A DNA stretch of 64,000 nucleotides from Plutella xylostella (GCF_932276165.1 NC_063999.1:5272501-5336500); one strand, 5' to 3'. Positions 32,160-44,250 are shown, numbered from the stretch's first letter. Made by a program: numbers and translations. The notes: generated from the sequence alone by a model not told the origin.

Positions 32160-32360
32160 AAACCACACAGTGTGTACGCGCCGCGCTCCGGAGGCGTGCG
32201 GGAGGATGCAATATCCGATTCGTAACTCAGTTACTGTGTCGATCGATGTCTTGCTCTCTGCTGCTGGGCCATTCCACTCAATTATTATAAAAGGCATCGC
32301 AGCTAGCGCCTTATTGCTGACAAGTGGGTTGCTAATCTGGTTCCTGACTAGGTGATTGTA
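32160..32360 (-). repeat. Probable dispersed repeat with a GC-rich block
   Basis: The stretch with GCGCCGCGCTCCGGAGGCGT and TGCTCTCTGCTGCTGGGCCA is far richer in GC than its surroundings and open in several frames on both strands, without a protein motif. It resembles repeat ends seen in Lepidoptera, but no second copy lies in this window, so the assignment is weak. Confidence 0.3.
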
Positions 32361-32639
32361 GTTTTAAGCTTCCATGCGATAGAACTGTGATTGCTGGCCA
32401 TTACCTCTTTTCGTAAACCGTCATCCGCCTCGTAAAGGTATGAGTGGTCACAATTTAACGGCTGTTATAAGGACTATTGGACCCCCGAGTTAAAAATTTA
32501 CAATGTTATAACTTTCTAAAACCATTAACATAATTTTGTAAGTATATATCCCATCAAAAACAATACTTGTCAAAAAAAACAAGTCTCGTAACTCAGTTGT
32601 TCTACGGTAAAAAGTTGTGAGATCCATGTAATACCAAGT

Positions 32640-33090
32640 CTTATCCACGCACGCATCTCAATCTTAAAAATCTAAATCAAAGTTAAAAATCTAAATCAAG
32701 GAAAAATTAAAATATTTGGAGGCACGGTAGTGCCTTTGATTCATACACCAAACACTACTTATATTCCAAATTTGAAGCTTCTAGGTCTGCTAGAACTGCC
32801 TTAGAATTTTTATAATCGGTGAGTCAGTCAGTGAGTGACAAAATTTAGAAACTTTGACCCGTTATAATTCTTAAACTACAATATTTCAAATTTAATGAAA
32901 TTTGAAATATACCGTGTCTTTACAATGCCTGCATGGTTAGTGAAAATTCAGTCTTCTAGTTTTATCCACAACGAAGTTACAGGGGGTCGAAAATGGCCTG
33001 AATTGCTTCGTGAAAAGGATGGTACGGCCGTGCCGCTTTTTTGCTCGACTTGGTGGGGACACTGCCTTGCCCCCAGATACCTAATCTGAA
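32640..33090 (+). repeat. Probable transposon-derived block
   Basis: Contains GGCACGGTAGTGCCTTTGAT, GTGAGTCAGTCAGTGAGTGA and CTCGACTTGGTGGGGACACT. No coding potential beyond short frames. Called a repeat from its resemblance to widespread lepidopteran elements; no second copy is visible here. Confidence 0.35.
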
Positions 33091-34077
33091 AATATTAATC
33101 TTGACAATGATGATGTATAGTGAATTTCTTCCAAAAAGAATTTGGGATGTGTTTGATTCTGAAAATACAACATACTTTTGAAAAATAAATGAATAATCGT
33201 ACTGCTCTGCCACACTATGCTCATCGCGTCCGCTGCTCCTAGTGCAGAACTTCTTTGTACTTTTATGCCTTTGATGCTTCACTAAATTTGATGGATCGGA
33301 AACTTATACCATCTCGAACTTAGAAGATAAAATTACTATAAAATGTATGGTGTTCGATATGGTATAAAATTATTATTATATGTATCTCTGCTCCGTTTAG
33401 TTTACGACGTTTTGTAACTTTGCTATGACAAAGTGTATACCTGCAGATATCTGTGCGAGCCATATACGGGGCTCATTCAGAAGGTACTGGAATAGGGGCT
33501 AGCACTAACAGGGCAGTGGCCGCGGTGGGCCATTCAACGGAGTTTGCCGACCAACTCGCTAATGGCTCACTGCTGTAATTTCACAAACACCTAGTCCAAA
33601 TGATTTGCTTTGAGCGAGTGTCAGAGGAAATTGGTCTAATAGTGACTAGTACAATTGATGTTTTTGGGATGCGTTTTTGGGTGAGTGCACAGAACACCGC
33701 AGACTTGGCGTGTAATAATAGGTACAAAAAATATTATTTATTCCCCTCAATAAGTGTACATAGGCGATTAATGTTCCTATCATTCTCTTCCAGTTAACAA
33801 GTAAAGTACCTATATAGTTCCCAATTACAAATTTAGCTACAAGGCTAGTCTAGAATCAACCCAAGATCTTCTTAGGAAGTTGGTGAACTTTGAAGACGCT
33901 ACTAGTACTTGGTAGGCAGTCTCAATTACCCACTTAGTTCATCCCATAGAAACTGTGTCGACTTGGCACTCTCGGCAGGTAACTTTGAACACCAGACACA
34001 GATTAACTGAACAAAACTGATGAACGAGCAGCTTAGAAGAGTCATGAACGTTATGTTCAAAAAACAGCTGGAATAGG

Positions 34078-34172
34078 ACTATATATATATATATATTCTT
34101 ATATATATATATATATATATAAGAATATATATATATATATATATATATATATTCTTATATATTCCTATATAT
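34078..34172. repeat. (AT)n microsatellite with palindromic ATTCTTAT...ATAAGAAT blocks
   Basis: Runs of AT are interrupted by TTCTTA, TAAGAA and TTCTTA at regular spacing, so that the central part is a perfect palindrome. It could extrude as a cruciform and is likely to be length-variable. Confidence 0.9.
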
Positions 34173-35518
34173 TTACGTTTGCCAATTTTATTTTATTAAG
34201 ACTGTAAATACATAAATAGATAGATACAATTTGCATTGATGTTACTGATCTATCTTTTCTAGTTTTCAGTTGTTTTCTTCAATATGTTGGACTGTAGCCA
34301 CTGTAGGTACATCAAAAGTACTTATACAAATTTGGTGAATTAAAGAACCCTAAAATGTGATATTTTGAAATAATACGTAGAGAGATGGTTTCAAAATTAA
34401 AATTTTATATTTTTACTTCTTATTTGCTTCTTACTTTTTAAAACTCTTCCTAGAATTCAGTCTAGATTTACTTTTCTTTTACTTTACTTTACTTTTACTT
34501 TGCCTGCTATGTTTTCCTGTGGGAATTCCTGGTTAAAAAGTAGCCTAACTATGGGTTTTTCTGAATATGTGCTATATAACTGTGAAATTTTAATAAATGT
34601 AATCTACAACTGTAAATTCGTTAAGCAAACACATTTATAGTAACTTTACAGATCCATAAAGTAGGATGATGCATGATTTTATTGGCCTAAATATTTGCAT
34701 GCCTGTAAGGTGAAATGTGCTGAACTGATTATAAAATGTAACATCATATGTATGAACCACATTTGACGCAAATAAATGTCTTTGTCTTTGATGATTCAGT
34801 GCAAAATCCGCCTATACGAAAGCAAATGCAATATTTTTTTGCAACACTAGCGCTACGACAGACGATAGAAATACCTAGGTACTGAGTTACTGACTGAATA
34901 CATGTAACTTTTAAATTTGGATCTCATCCAATATCTATTTTTCAGAGCAATTATGCTTTTACTTTACCCACTCGGGTATAAAAAATGGTAGGTAGGTTTT
35001 AAGTATTTATTTAGCCCGGGGAATTAACATTGATGTGCCATCTTTCCGATGACTGCTGCTGCTTGAAAACTACATCCTGAATTTATACCTATACTATACC
35101 TACTAGGAAGAAATAAAGTTAAAAAAATTGACTAAAATCTAAACATATTTTTTGTTTTTTTACAGCTTCCATGATAAATTGCCTGTCGTTAGTTTGGGCG
35201 GATATTGATTGTTACGCTGTTGCAGTATTTTTAGCCTACCAATATATTTTAACAAAATACAGAACATTCATAAAATATGATTGGAGTTCCAATGTAAAAA
35301 CATGATTAATTTTGTAATAAAATCTCATATTTTCAGTGTATTGTCGTATTGTAAAGTTAACAAGCGTCCAATTATCGATATCGTACATGAAGAAACAGAG
35401 TCAGCAATGCCTAGGAAGTGGACACACTTGACTTGTGTAAATTTCTTTAAAAGTAATACCTTCTGAATGTGATGCGTCCGTTGCGTACGATGCTGAAAGG
35501 TGCATGCTTACGCGTTAG

Positions 35519-35590
35519 TCACAATATACTACTCTCTGAGTGCAAAACACCACGATAGTCAAAGAAAACGGTCAACATGACTTTGACTAA
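35519..35590 (-). pseudogene. Possible mariner transposase scrap
   Basis: The minus-strand frame ends VKVMLTVFFDYRGVLHSES. MLTVFFDYRGVLHSE is close to the conserved segment of mariner transposases between the first and second catalytic aspartates. No DNA-binding or catalytic triad region was found around it, so it is at best a small fragment. Confidence 0.45.
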
Positions 35591-36133
35591 CAATCGATAG
35601 TACAAAAAGGAAAATTCGCCGTGAGTACTAAACACAACTCTGGAAACGGCGTTTAAATAAATGTTGTGATGATTGGATAATTCGTTGGCGTATGTGTATC
35701 GTTTCTGAATGAGCATACTTTGAAGGTGATAAAATAAATTTGGATGAATAACAAAAAAAATATGTTTTATTGATCCAGTTCCGATACTTTTTACACAGAA
35801 TTTACTTAGGGACATTCGCGTTTTATGTTGCTTGACACAAAATCACCCCCGCACCGTTATTGTCAGCAAAAATCCAAAACTATTCACAGTACGATGGTCT
35901 TTATAATATTAGGATTTATGTTAGCTGCCGATGAGCATGAAGTTAGTCCTGAGTCCGGCCAATCCCCACCTTACCGGATCAGTTTCAGCGCTAACGGGTA
36001 AAGTTTACCGTGTTCTTAGAATAATAACCAGTTCGCTCAGAGTTACACAAGGGACTGAAAATATCGAATGTCATCCCTTTCAGTAAATGTAGTAAGGTTC
36101 CGTGCGCGAATGACAAAAACGGAACTCTAGATT

Positions 36134-36357
36134 AAATAAATAAATAAATATGTGGGGACATCTCACACACGGACATCCGACCCCAAGCTAGGCAGAACCT
36201 GTGTTATGGGTGTCGGACAGCTGTATATCTATACAAATATATAGACAGATAGATACTAAATATAAATATCAACAACCAAGACCCGAGTACAAATATCTGT
36301 CTTTAAACAAATATTTGCCCCAGCCGGGAATCGAACCCGGGACCTTCGGCATAGCAT
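36134..36357 (-). mobile_element. tRNA-derived SINE, copy C (truncated)
   Basis: Reverse complement of copy A from the (AAAT)n tail at 36134 to GGGACCTTCGGCATAGCA. The A box and the first bases of the tRNA-like head are missing. Confidence 0.85.
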
Positions 36358-36835
36358 AGATTCGATATAACAAGTGCATATAATAATAATATTATGTCAC
36401 TAAAGTTAGGTAAGCATCCGCACATAAGATTTTCTTAAAAAAATACAAACTTTTGAATAACCCTGGGTTTCCATATACCTACATATAGTAATTGAAATTA
36501 TGTAATAAAGATATTTATATAGGTCTAGTATAAAAAATATAGGCCTAGAGCCCTAACAACATGATCAATAAACGTATTCGATTGTTCAGACGATATAAGG
36601 ACTTAAAAAACCCTTTCTAACAAATCCAGAAAGTGAATTAGGTAGCAAGTAATAAATCACTCAGGAAGAAAGTCGCCTCTTCAAGCCTTCTTGAAATGCT
36701 CATTTATCAATCGAACATCGAAGTGATTGGCTTGTGAACATTCCGCATTAACCGATTGAACCCAGTGATACCAGACACAATTAAAGTCTATACTGTATTA
36801 AGTGCCGCTAAAGTTTTAACAATATTTACTAAGTA

Positions 36836-37020
36836 TTATCATCATCAGCCAACAATATTATCCACTGCTGGACATAGGTCTCTCACAAGGAGCGCCACAA
36901 CACTCGGTCCTCGGCCTTCCTCATCCAACCACTACCGGCTAGGCGGCTACCCGCCTAGGTCGTCAGTCCAGCGGGCAGGAGGGCGTCCCAAGCTGCGTTT
37001 GCCTGTTTGTGGACTTAGTA
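36836..37020 (-). mobile_element. RTE-like LINE 3' tail
   Basis: ATCATCATCAGCCAACAATA, CCACTGCTGGACATAGGTCT, GCGCCACAACACTCGGTCCT and CAGTCCAGCGGGCAGGAGGG match the 4690 element in order. Confidence 0.8.
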
Positions 37021-37108
37021 TCAACGTGTTTAAAATCGATTCATCACAATTAGGTAGGTGTAAGAAATTTGACAGCGTTTAGGCCTGGAAAATATTGTGT
37101 AAGTTGTT

Positions 37109-37486
37109 GTGAAGAAATACCAATTGTGTCCCGCCCAGGGAGATCACTCTAGGTTCAAAATGGTTAAAAAAACCATTCAAAGTACTTTTCATAAAGTTTC
37201 AAAAAATAATAATGATCATGGCGATGTTAAAATGTCTAAATTTTCGTATTCGTTTGTAAGTTTTAATGCCTATGTAACACGATCAAATAAGTTCGCAAGG
37301 ATTTCTACAAAAACAAAAAGTTACAGAAAACCTATAGCATCATTCATATCATTCACATTCACGCATTTCAAGAAGGTCCGAAGTTGGGAGGAACTTGACC
37401 CAAAAGTACTATGGCTACTGCTGTTCACGAATACGTGCTTTTATTTCATAAATGAATCTATATTCATCATCATCACGTCATCATGA
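37109..37486 (+). other. Unassigned 125-codon open frame
   Basis: A frame with an internal ATG at 37160 encodes a Lys/Ser/Phe-rich peptide ending KVRSWEELDPKVLWLLLFTN before running into a dispersed repeat at about 37460. No family was recognised. The segment 37375-37435 has more coding-like base use than its flanks. It could be an exon relic or chance; no splice partner was found. Confidence 0.2.
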
Positions 37487-37660
37487 CCCATCACGTCCCC
37501 ACTGTAGGGGCTCGAGTCTCCATCCAATAAAGGAAGGGGTTTAGGCCTAGTCCACCACGCTGGCCTAGTGCGGTTTAGTGGACCTAAATTCATCATCAGG
37601 TACTATTGCTGGACATAGGCCTCTCTCAGGGAGCGTCAGAAATGTATGGAGAACCGGCTA
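37470..37660. repeat. 9672-family repeat followed by an RTE tail fragment
   Basis: CATGACCCATCACGTCCCCA and CCACGCTGGCCTAGTGCGGT match the 9672 repeat. From 37592, CATCATCAGG and TTGCTGGACATAGGCCTCTC match the end of the RTE-like LINE. The following CGTTGCGTACGATGCTGAAA (37722-37741) also occurs at 35479-35498. Confidence 0.6.
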
Positions 37661-38671
37661 TGCTGATGAAGTGGACGCACTTGCGTGAGTTCCTACACAA
37701 AGAATACTGAATGCGATGCGTTCGTTGCGTACGATGCTGAAAGGTAGACGCTTACCTACCTTTACACCGCCATAGGTCTTTGTGAAACGTAACGTGTATA
37801 GTAAACATCCATCAGCATTTTATATTTGGGTCAAGAGTGTGACAAATATACTGACGGCTCGGGACAGTAGCTGGACAGTCCCCTTAATTGCACATGACAT
37901 AGCGATATATACAGGATGTTACTTTTATCAGGGAAGCAAACTAGGCATTGTATTGATTTATAGCTTGACGACTTTGATATTCTAGCAGGTATACAAAAAC
38001 ATATTGCACTTAAAAAAATAATATTGCATAGATTTTAGCAGATTACCTTTATGATTAACACTTTAACATTTATTGCCTTAGAAAATCTTGGGTTTATCAA
38101 TACCTACAGTCTGTTCGGTCATCTTTTCGATCTTAATGCCTTTTTTTGCAACATACTTTAGGACTAAGTGGATACGTAAGTACCTACGAGAGAGGCAGGT
38201 ACTTTAATTTAACTTTAGTCGTTTTTATGAAATTATGATGACCCTTAAAAACTTCTTATGGGCAAAAATCAAAGAAAAACTTTCTGAGTTTCCTTTTTAT
38301 AAATTACTGAAAAACTTTAACTGCTGAAGGTATACCGGGTGGTCCCAGGCTTTGAAAGATTCTTTTAAGTATAGAAACAGTAGACAGAAAAATACTGAAA
38401 GAGCACTTCTTTAGGTACTACTTTTACATTATGATAATATTATAATGAATACTAAATAGGTAGGCATTCTTTCATAAATAAAATGTGTACTTTCGTAAAT
38501 TTACTGAACCGATCAAAAGATACAATCAAAACGTAGTAAACTACCTTTTTTGACCTACATAATTATTTTGGAAATACAGGAAAAATATAACAACAACTAA
38601 TTTAAGTCACGCAACCACTTTACCTAGTAAATAACCCGCCTAGGTAAAAACAACCAAATATGTAGGTGTAG

Positions 38672-38758
38672 TTGACGAGTTCTCCACTAAATACTGCGAA
38701 CAGGCAAACGTAGCGTGGGATGCCCTAGCTTCAGCGGACGAAAGACCTTAAGGTAAAG
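38672..38758 (+). mobile_element. RTE-like LINE fragment, + strand
   Basis: GACGAGTTCTCCACTAAATA, GCGAACAGGCAAACGTAGCG and TGGGATGCCC are the reverse complement of the 4845-4880 part of the RTE tail. Confidence 0.65.
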
Positions 38759-38759
38759 C

Positions 38760-41700
38760 CACCAAGTCCACCTATCGGAATCGTACGTATAGGACCAAAC
38801 GGATTTTCATAAATTTATGGAGAAACGGCGCAGGCAACGCCCATGACGTGGATGCATTTTTTGTGTGAATGTCTATCCTCTCTACAAAGACTCTCGCTTA
38901 TCTTTAAACAGTGGTGGGAGGAAATAGGATGCAAGTGTTGATAGTTTTCCTCCCGAGGCCTTTGTCCAAGAGACGATAACAGGTTGATGAATGATCACCT
39001 GAATCACCCCCTTTCGGTTACAGGACACTATTCTAACACCAATACGTATGTTTTTGGAATATGAGTAAATGATACAGACTCCATTTTTGTATGTAAGTAT
39101 TTCGAAAACATTATTTGTGAAAGTGCCCTATTATAGGTAGGTTCTTGCATCCTCAACTGTACCAATGTTACGTTAGAATAAGAAGCCCTTTTTGTCACTA
39201 ACAAGAAAGTTTAGTTTTTACCTTTCTAGTTTTCATAATGTTAGATTTCAGTTTTATTGAAGGAGTGTTTTATTATTAAAAAGCCGCAATTTTAAAGGGA
39301 TGCCTGCCACTTGGTTCTCTTTGTTGGTGCGTTCATAAAGTTATGAAATAGTAGGCACTGTTGTATAAGAGCGTACTCTTTCTTGACGATTTATAAAATG
39401 TATTTATTACATAAATTCTCAGTTTCATATAAACGATTATCGTTTCGGAAAAATTACCTACTTAATCATATAATTGTGAGCAACTGAAATGGTAAACCAC
39501 ATACAGCTTTTTAGTAAAAAGAGCAAATTAGCCGAAATGAAGTGATGCACCAGGTGGAAATTGACACAACTTTGGATCTGCGGTCAGTTGGTAACGTTAC
39601 TTTTTTAATACGGGGTGAACACAAAAAAAAAACATTTTCCATAGAAACTTTGTTGGTCACGTGACTTTTTACTATGGAGAATGACTATATTTTACGCGAT
39701 TTTTGAATTTCTGATTTCAGTTTCGGGCATAGATATTCCATGCTGCACATGTATAGGTTTCGGCTTTTTGCAACATCCTGTGTATTGGAGAGTAGTTTTA
39801 GTTTTATTTATTTATTTATTTATTTCAACTGGAACACCAGCAGCTTATACAACAACAGTTTTGTTTTATTACGACTTTTTACATTAAAGTATGTACCTAT
39901 TAGTTAATTCAGTCACTCCTTTACTGTCTATGTATGTATCCATACATCTGTTTCTAGTTTCTACACTCTGTATATTGCCGGACTGGCAGAGACGGTGAGG
40001 AAATGTTGCCTTTGCATTAAACATCCGAATTAATATTGATATTAAAATGAGAATGGCCAAATCTGATCCGCTTTTCAGCCACTATCCAAACCTATTTTTA
40101 TTCAGTGATAAAAGTGTTCTAAATATGGGTTTTTTTTAAAAGAAACTACACCACTTTAAAAAAATACTTTGCTTGAGGGAAACATCTAGTACAGTAGAAA
40201 GGCTTGATACATATTTCAGCACCTATATCTTCGTTCTCCCATGCCTCAAAATAATAAAATTTACACCAGGTTATACTGTAGTCATGAGCTACACATCAGT
40301 ATATGTTTCATCAATGGCTGCTCTGGCGGGTCATGGTGCCGTAGAGAAATGGCCATTCTCCTTTCTTATACGTGATGTGTTATTTACATGATCATCATTT
40401 ACATTTTCATACACGCAATCATTAATAAGTAGACAGCAGATACTAAACAATGCAAGAACAAGGAACAAACTAGCTACTCAGATAAAATTATCTTTGTTTA
40501 GAAAACAGCAGAGAGTATAAACAAACGGAAGTCGGTACCAAGTAGTTTAAATTAATAAGCTATGAACTTTGAGAACTTTGATTTATTTATATCAATAAAC
40601 TTAGTCATAATAAATATCTACCTTCCCACATAAATTTGAAATTTAATAAGTGGGTAGGTAGTAGGTACTTAGTAATTTATTCAGTCATTTTGAAAAGTTT
40701 TATAGTAATTTATTCCGTCTTCCTTCAATAATTTGGACAGAACAGGACTAACTTATTTATGCTTAGGGTGGTTTGTTTACACCGAGTGGTTGTTATTTCT
40801 AAGAAACACGATAACAAGCAATACGGTAAATAATGCACAGATAACTAAATATTTATGTAAGGCATGCTTAGAATAAATTAACTTTTTGTGATGTTAGCGT
40901 GATAGGGCAGAGCCAAAAGTGGGACGTTTGATTGTTTTACAGGAACCTTAGCATAAACCAGTGTAATAAAGATTAAAACTTAAGAAATGGGTAGTAGTTT
41001 GTAAGTACTTACATTACTATGTAAATGCAATTCAAGGAGACCATGTTAGTGAGCAGTCTATTTTTTTGTAAAAAAATACTTAGGTAATGTACAGAAGGAT
41101 AAAAACTGTAAAAAGCTATTAAGAAGAGGTTTCAGCATACGAAATAAATGAATTCTATAGAAATGTAGTAATTGTCTACTCCAATCTCAATTAATAATCA
41201 ATGAACGATCAGCAATATTGATTTCTATTGTATCGTCATCATCATCGTCCAGAAAATGTAACACATTTTTCATTCTTTACACTCTGGTGTTACGTACTAC
41301 AGTATGCTGCTTTGTTGGTAGCTCGAGCCATTGCGATGCCATTTCTATCTCAAAAATACTACTTTGAGTTTTTATCAGTATTCAAACAGTGAGAAAACTA
41401 AACGGTGAATACGCCAGTACTCTCCCTTGCTGTACCTACAAATTCGCGTTTAAATTTCACGATTTTTTTAAATCGGATCAGCCATTTTAAATTAACGAGC
41501 CCATTCGTACAATCAATCTACTTAACCCTAGTTAAGATATTATGTAACTATGTACATCCCAAAGAGAGATATTATATCTTTTTAACGCCACGTTCAAAGC
41601 TGCTAACATTAAGTGCTTGACAGTATAATGCAGTGGAGAGGCGGCGATGGAGAGCGATGGCTCAAGAGCCACTCATACCTCTTCAAGCGATGAATAAGCG

Positions 41701-41940
41701 ATTGAGATAGACGTGACCTTATTCCGCACCTTAAACTTTACATATATTATCTCCTTTTATTTGAGGTTGTGACGTTTGTAAGCAATTCTCTTTTAAACGT
41801 TTGAATTTTCTGGTCAGCTAATTAGTTCCCATTTTTATAGGTTAATTTTGTATGCAGTTTTATAATTAAGTATAAATTTTAATTTAGGAATTACCTATCA
41901 AAAACAAAGGTAAAACGCGTATACAAGTTAGCAATTTCCT
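38760..41940. other. No gene recognised; AT-rich DNA upstream of the gene 3 promoter
   Basis: Open frames here are short and AT-driven. A TIR-like end TTTTTGCAACATCCTGTGTA sits at about 39765. Otherwise nothing was identified. Any distal enhancers of the promoter at 42043 would lie here but cannot be read by eye. Confidence 0.4.
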
Positions 41941-42040
41941 AGTTGAAAATCGCTATCCGCTAGAAGTAGAAGCGGCGCCGGTAGCGGGCAGTGCGACTCC
42001 GTCGGGGCTACGAAACGCGTTTTCCCATTTCCACCCGCGA

Positions 42041-42074
42041 TCAGTGTTATCCCGGCGTTTCAGCGGAGCGGTCG
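42041..42074 (+). promoter_or_regulatory. TATA-less composite core promoter: Inr + MTE + DPE
   Basis: TCAGTG at 42041-42046 fits the arthropod initiator, with A(+1) at 42043. At +28 to +32 (42070-42074) stands GGTCG, a full match to DPE RGWYV. At +18 to +29 (42060-42071) stands TCAGCGGAGCGG, matching the MTE consensus CSARCSSAACGS at 10 of 12 positions. There is a G at +24. The promoter sits in a CpG-rich island (about 41970-42090) in AT-rich surroundings. Spacing is what established arthropod core-promoter rules require. Confidence 0.7.
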
Positions 42075-42191
42075 CGCGACCAACGCCAACTTTCTCCACA
42101 ACCACTACTAAATAACATCTTTAAAGTTATCAAAACATAGTGATAACAACATAAAAAGTTTAAACAAAAGTGCGCAAGATTTTCCGTGAAA

Positions 42192-42197
42192 ATGTGA
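42192..42197 (+). promoter_or_regulatory. Start-stop minimal uORF (ATGTGA)
   Basis: AAAATGTGA: ATG followed at once by TGA, with A at -3. It ends four bases before the candidate main ATG of gene 3. Such elements are known to stall ribosomes and lower translation. Confidence 0.5.
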
Positions 42198-42201
42198 ACC
42201 C

Positions 42202-42273
42202 ATGAAAGTTATACAACTTGTTGTGCGTGAAAAACTTCCCAAAGGATTTCCTGACAGATTTTGGCGCCAAAAG
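42202..42273 (+). CDS. Probable first coding exon of gene 3 (unknown protein)
   Basis: ATG at 42202 opens 24 codons ending at CAAAAG|GTAAGT (phase 0). The peptide begins MKVIQLVVREKLPKGFP and ends DRFWRQK. The exon would run from +1 at 42043, giving a 159-nt leader. The family was not recognised. The ATG context is weak (C at -3) and a start-stop uORF (ATGTGA at 42192-42197) with a better context lies five bases upstream. The alternative is that the whole exon is 5' UTR. No second exon was identified in the remaining 21.7 kb, which would be a very long first intron. Confidence 0.55.
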
Positions 42274-42687
42274 GTAAGTTTTTTCAGCCTAGCAACTAAA
42301 GTTTCGGCTGACAGAAATAGTTCAGACTCGGGTCAAAGTCATACGTTATCGGTGACCTACAGATTGTATCGCGAAGTTTGTTTACCTAATTCATTAGTGC
42401 TTGTATAATAGCCATTACTTACTGACTTGGCTACTCAAGTCAATTAACAATGTGTGAACTATTTTTCTACATACGGTGAGCTATTTTTCAGTTTGGGTAT
42501 ATCTGTACATAGGAAAAGCCTCGGTTTATTACCGAATCGACGATATGAAATAAAATAATAATAAACATTCCGTGAACTTTGTGCACCGATTCATTATTGT
42601 AATACGTTTGATATAATATGATAACAGTTAATAGATAACTAATAAACGAGTATAATATATGAGGCACCTATACTGGAAAGTTAAATA

Positions 42688-42950
42688 GACGGTCGAATGG
42701 CGTAGTGGTTAGTTGCCCTGACTGCTATGCCGAAGGTCCCGGGTTCGATTCCCGGCTGGGGCAGATATTTGTTTAAAAGACAAATATTTGTACTCGGGTC
42801 TTGGGTGTTGATATTTATATTTAGTATCTATCTATCTATGTATTTGTGTAGATATATCAGCTGTCCGACACCCATAACACAGGTTCTGCCTAGCTTGGGG
42901 TCGGATGGCCGTGTGTGAGATGTCCCCACATATTTATTATTTATTATTTA
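42688..42950 (+). mobile_element. tRNA-derived SINE, copy B
   Basis: Full-length relative of copy A, with A box TGGCGTAGTGGTTAGTTGC, B box GGTTCGATTCC, the same body and an ATTTATTATTTATT tail. Lies about 415 bp into the putative first intron of gene 3. Confidence 0.88.
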
Positions 42951-43127
42951 AATATTATGTATAAAATTATACCTCTCCTTAATAACACAAATAAAATAAA
43001 CATTTATACCTACAAAATATAAACCATATCAATAACTATATTGTAACAAATATAATTATTCAACATTGTTAAATAATAATAACTATATGGATAACGCTGT
43101 AAATATACATTTAGGTGGAATTTCAAA

Positions 43128-43346
43128 TCGACGGCAATGAAAAAGTTCCAGTGAGAAAAGCACCAAATTACTCCTTAGGGAAAGGCTAGCTTAATCTGTC
43201 TGCAAAATTGAAGTAGATTTCAAAGCGCACCATAATATTGCCAACTAAAACGTTTTTTTTTTTTTTTAATTTCCTTAAAATATTTTAAAAGTTTAGATTT
43301 AACATTTTGTAAGTAGGTATCAGAACTGTTTCTTTGCTCGTGAGTG
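43128..43346. mobile_element. 'GCAATGAAAAAGTTCC' TIR family, copy 2
   Basis: GGCAATGAAAAAGTTCCAGT at the left and TTTGCTCGTGAGTGT at the right. The interior has AAATTGAAGTAGATTT and GCCAACTAAAAC, shared with copies 50697-50900 and 62620-62826. Confidence 0.65.
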
Positions 43347-43849
43347 TATTTAGCCGCCTATTTAAGCGCCTGTCAAACGATTTAAATAAAATTTTAAATT
43401 ACATATACGTTTAGCGCTTACTAATAGGTGCCTACTGATCATGTTTAATAAAAATGAAAAAATACTTCAAAATTTCAGTGTCTGTCCAATGAACATGGAC
43501 ACTCCATGTAGTATAATTTTTTATTTCAGTCGTAGTCGTGATGAAGTTTTTAAGTAGTTTTATGGAGTGCTCTAATAAACATTATAGCGTGACTTCATAA
43601 AGGCGAGCGCCATACAACCACAGGGTACATCATAGTAAAGTGACTCGTTAAACTTGGTAGGATGACGGGATCTCAAAGCACTTGCTGCAACGACGTCATA
43701 AACCCACTAAGGTACTTACTGTTATTATGAAGAGATAATTAAAACAGATTTTTATGCGTGCCTCGGCTCTAAGCTTAATAGGTTTCCCGTAGGATTTCCG
43801 AGGGATAAAACAGCCTTTGTCACTCTCTCCAGTCTTCTAGGTATGTACA

Positions 43850-43998
43850 TGTCGCAGTAAGATAGTAATAGCCGGGATATAATTATATCCCTAGGGATAT
43901 GATTATATACCGGAACATAGTTATAAGAAAGCCATTCATCACTATCTTACTAGGGATATAGTTATAAAACGGACCAAGTTTAGTGATATACTGCGACA
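43850..43998. mobile_element. TIR element with palindromic GGGATATAATTATATCCC
   Basis: Ends TGTCGCAGTA and TACTGCGACA are exact inverse repeats. The inside has an 18-bp perfect palindrome at 43873-43890 and two more GGGATATRRTTATA copies, plus GTAAGATAGT / ACTATCTTAC. Confidence 0.7.
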
Positions 43999-44067
43999 TA
44001 CATAACACATACATCTTTTTTGCAATTTATTATGTATTAAAGTACATACAAATTTTGCATAATGCGT

Positions 44068-44250
44068 ATGTGGGGAGATCTTACACACGGCCATCCAACC
44101 CCAAAGGTATTAGACCCCTGATAGCCTGATATAATATATGGTATCACTATAGATAAACAACAGCCAAACACAAGGCAAATACAAATGCTCATCACATCAA
44201 TGTTTGTCCTAGGCGGATTCAAACCCGCGGCCTCAAGCTTCGGTAGCAGA
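44068..44250 (-). mobile_element. Diverged tRNA-derived SINE
   Basis: ATGTGGGGAGATCTTACACA and CGGCCATCCAACCCCAAAG parallel the tail part of the SINE family. The head CGGATTCAAACCCGCGGCC is a B-box-like segment in reverse. Older or separate subfamily. Confidence 0.55.

Noticed and set aside
40173..40391. 72-codon hydrophobic frame
   Set aside because: Starts at TTG, has no family resemblance and no splice sites.
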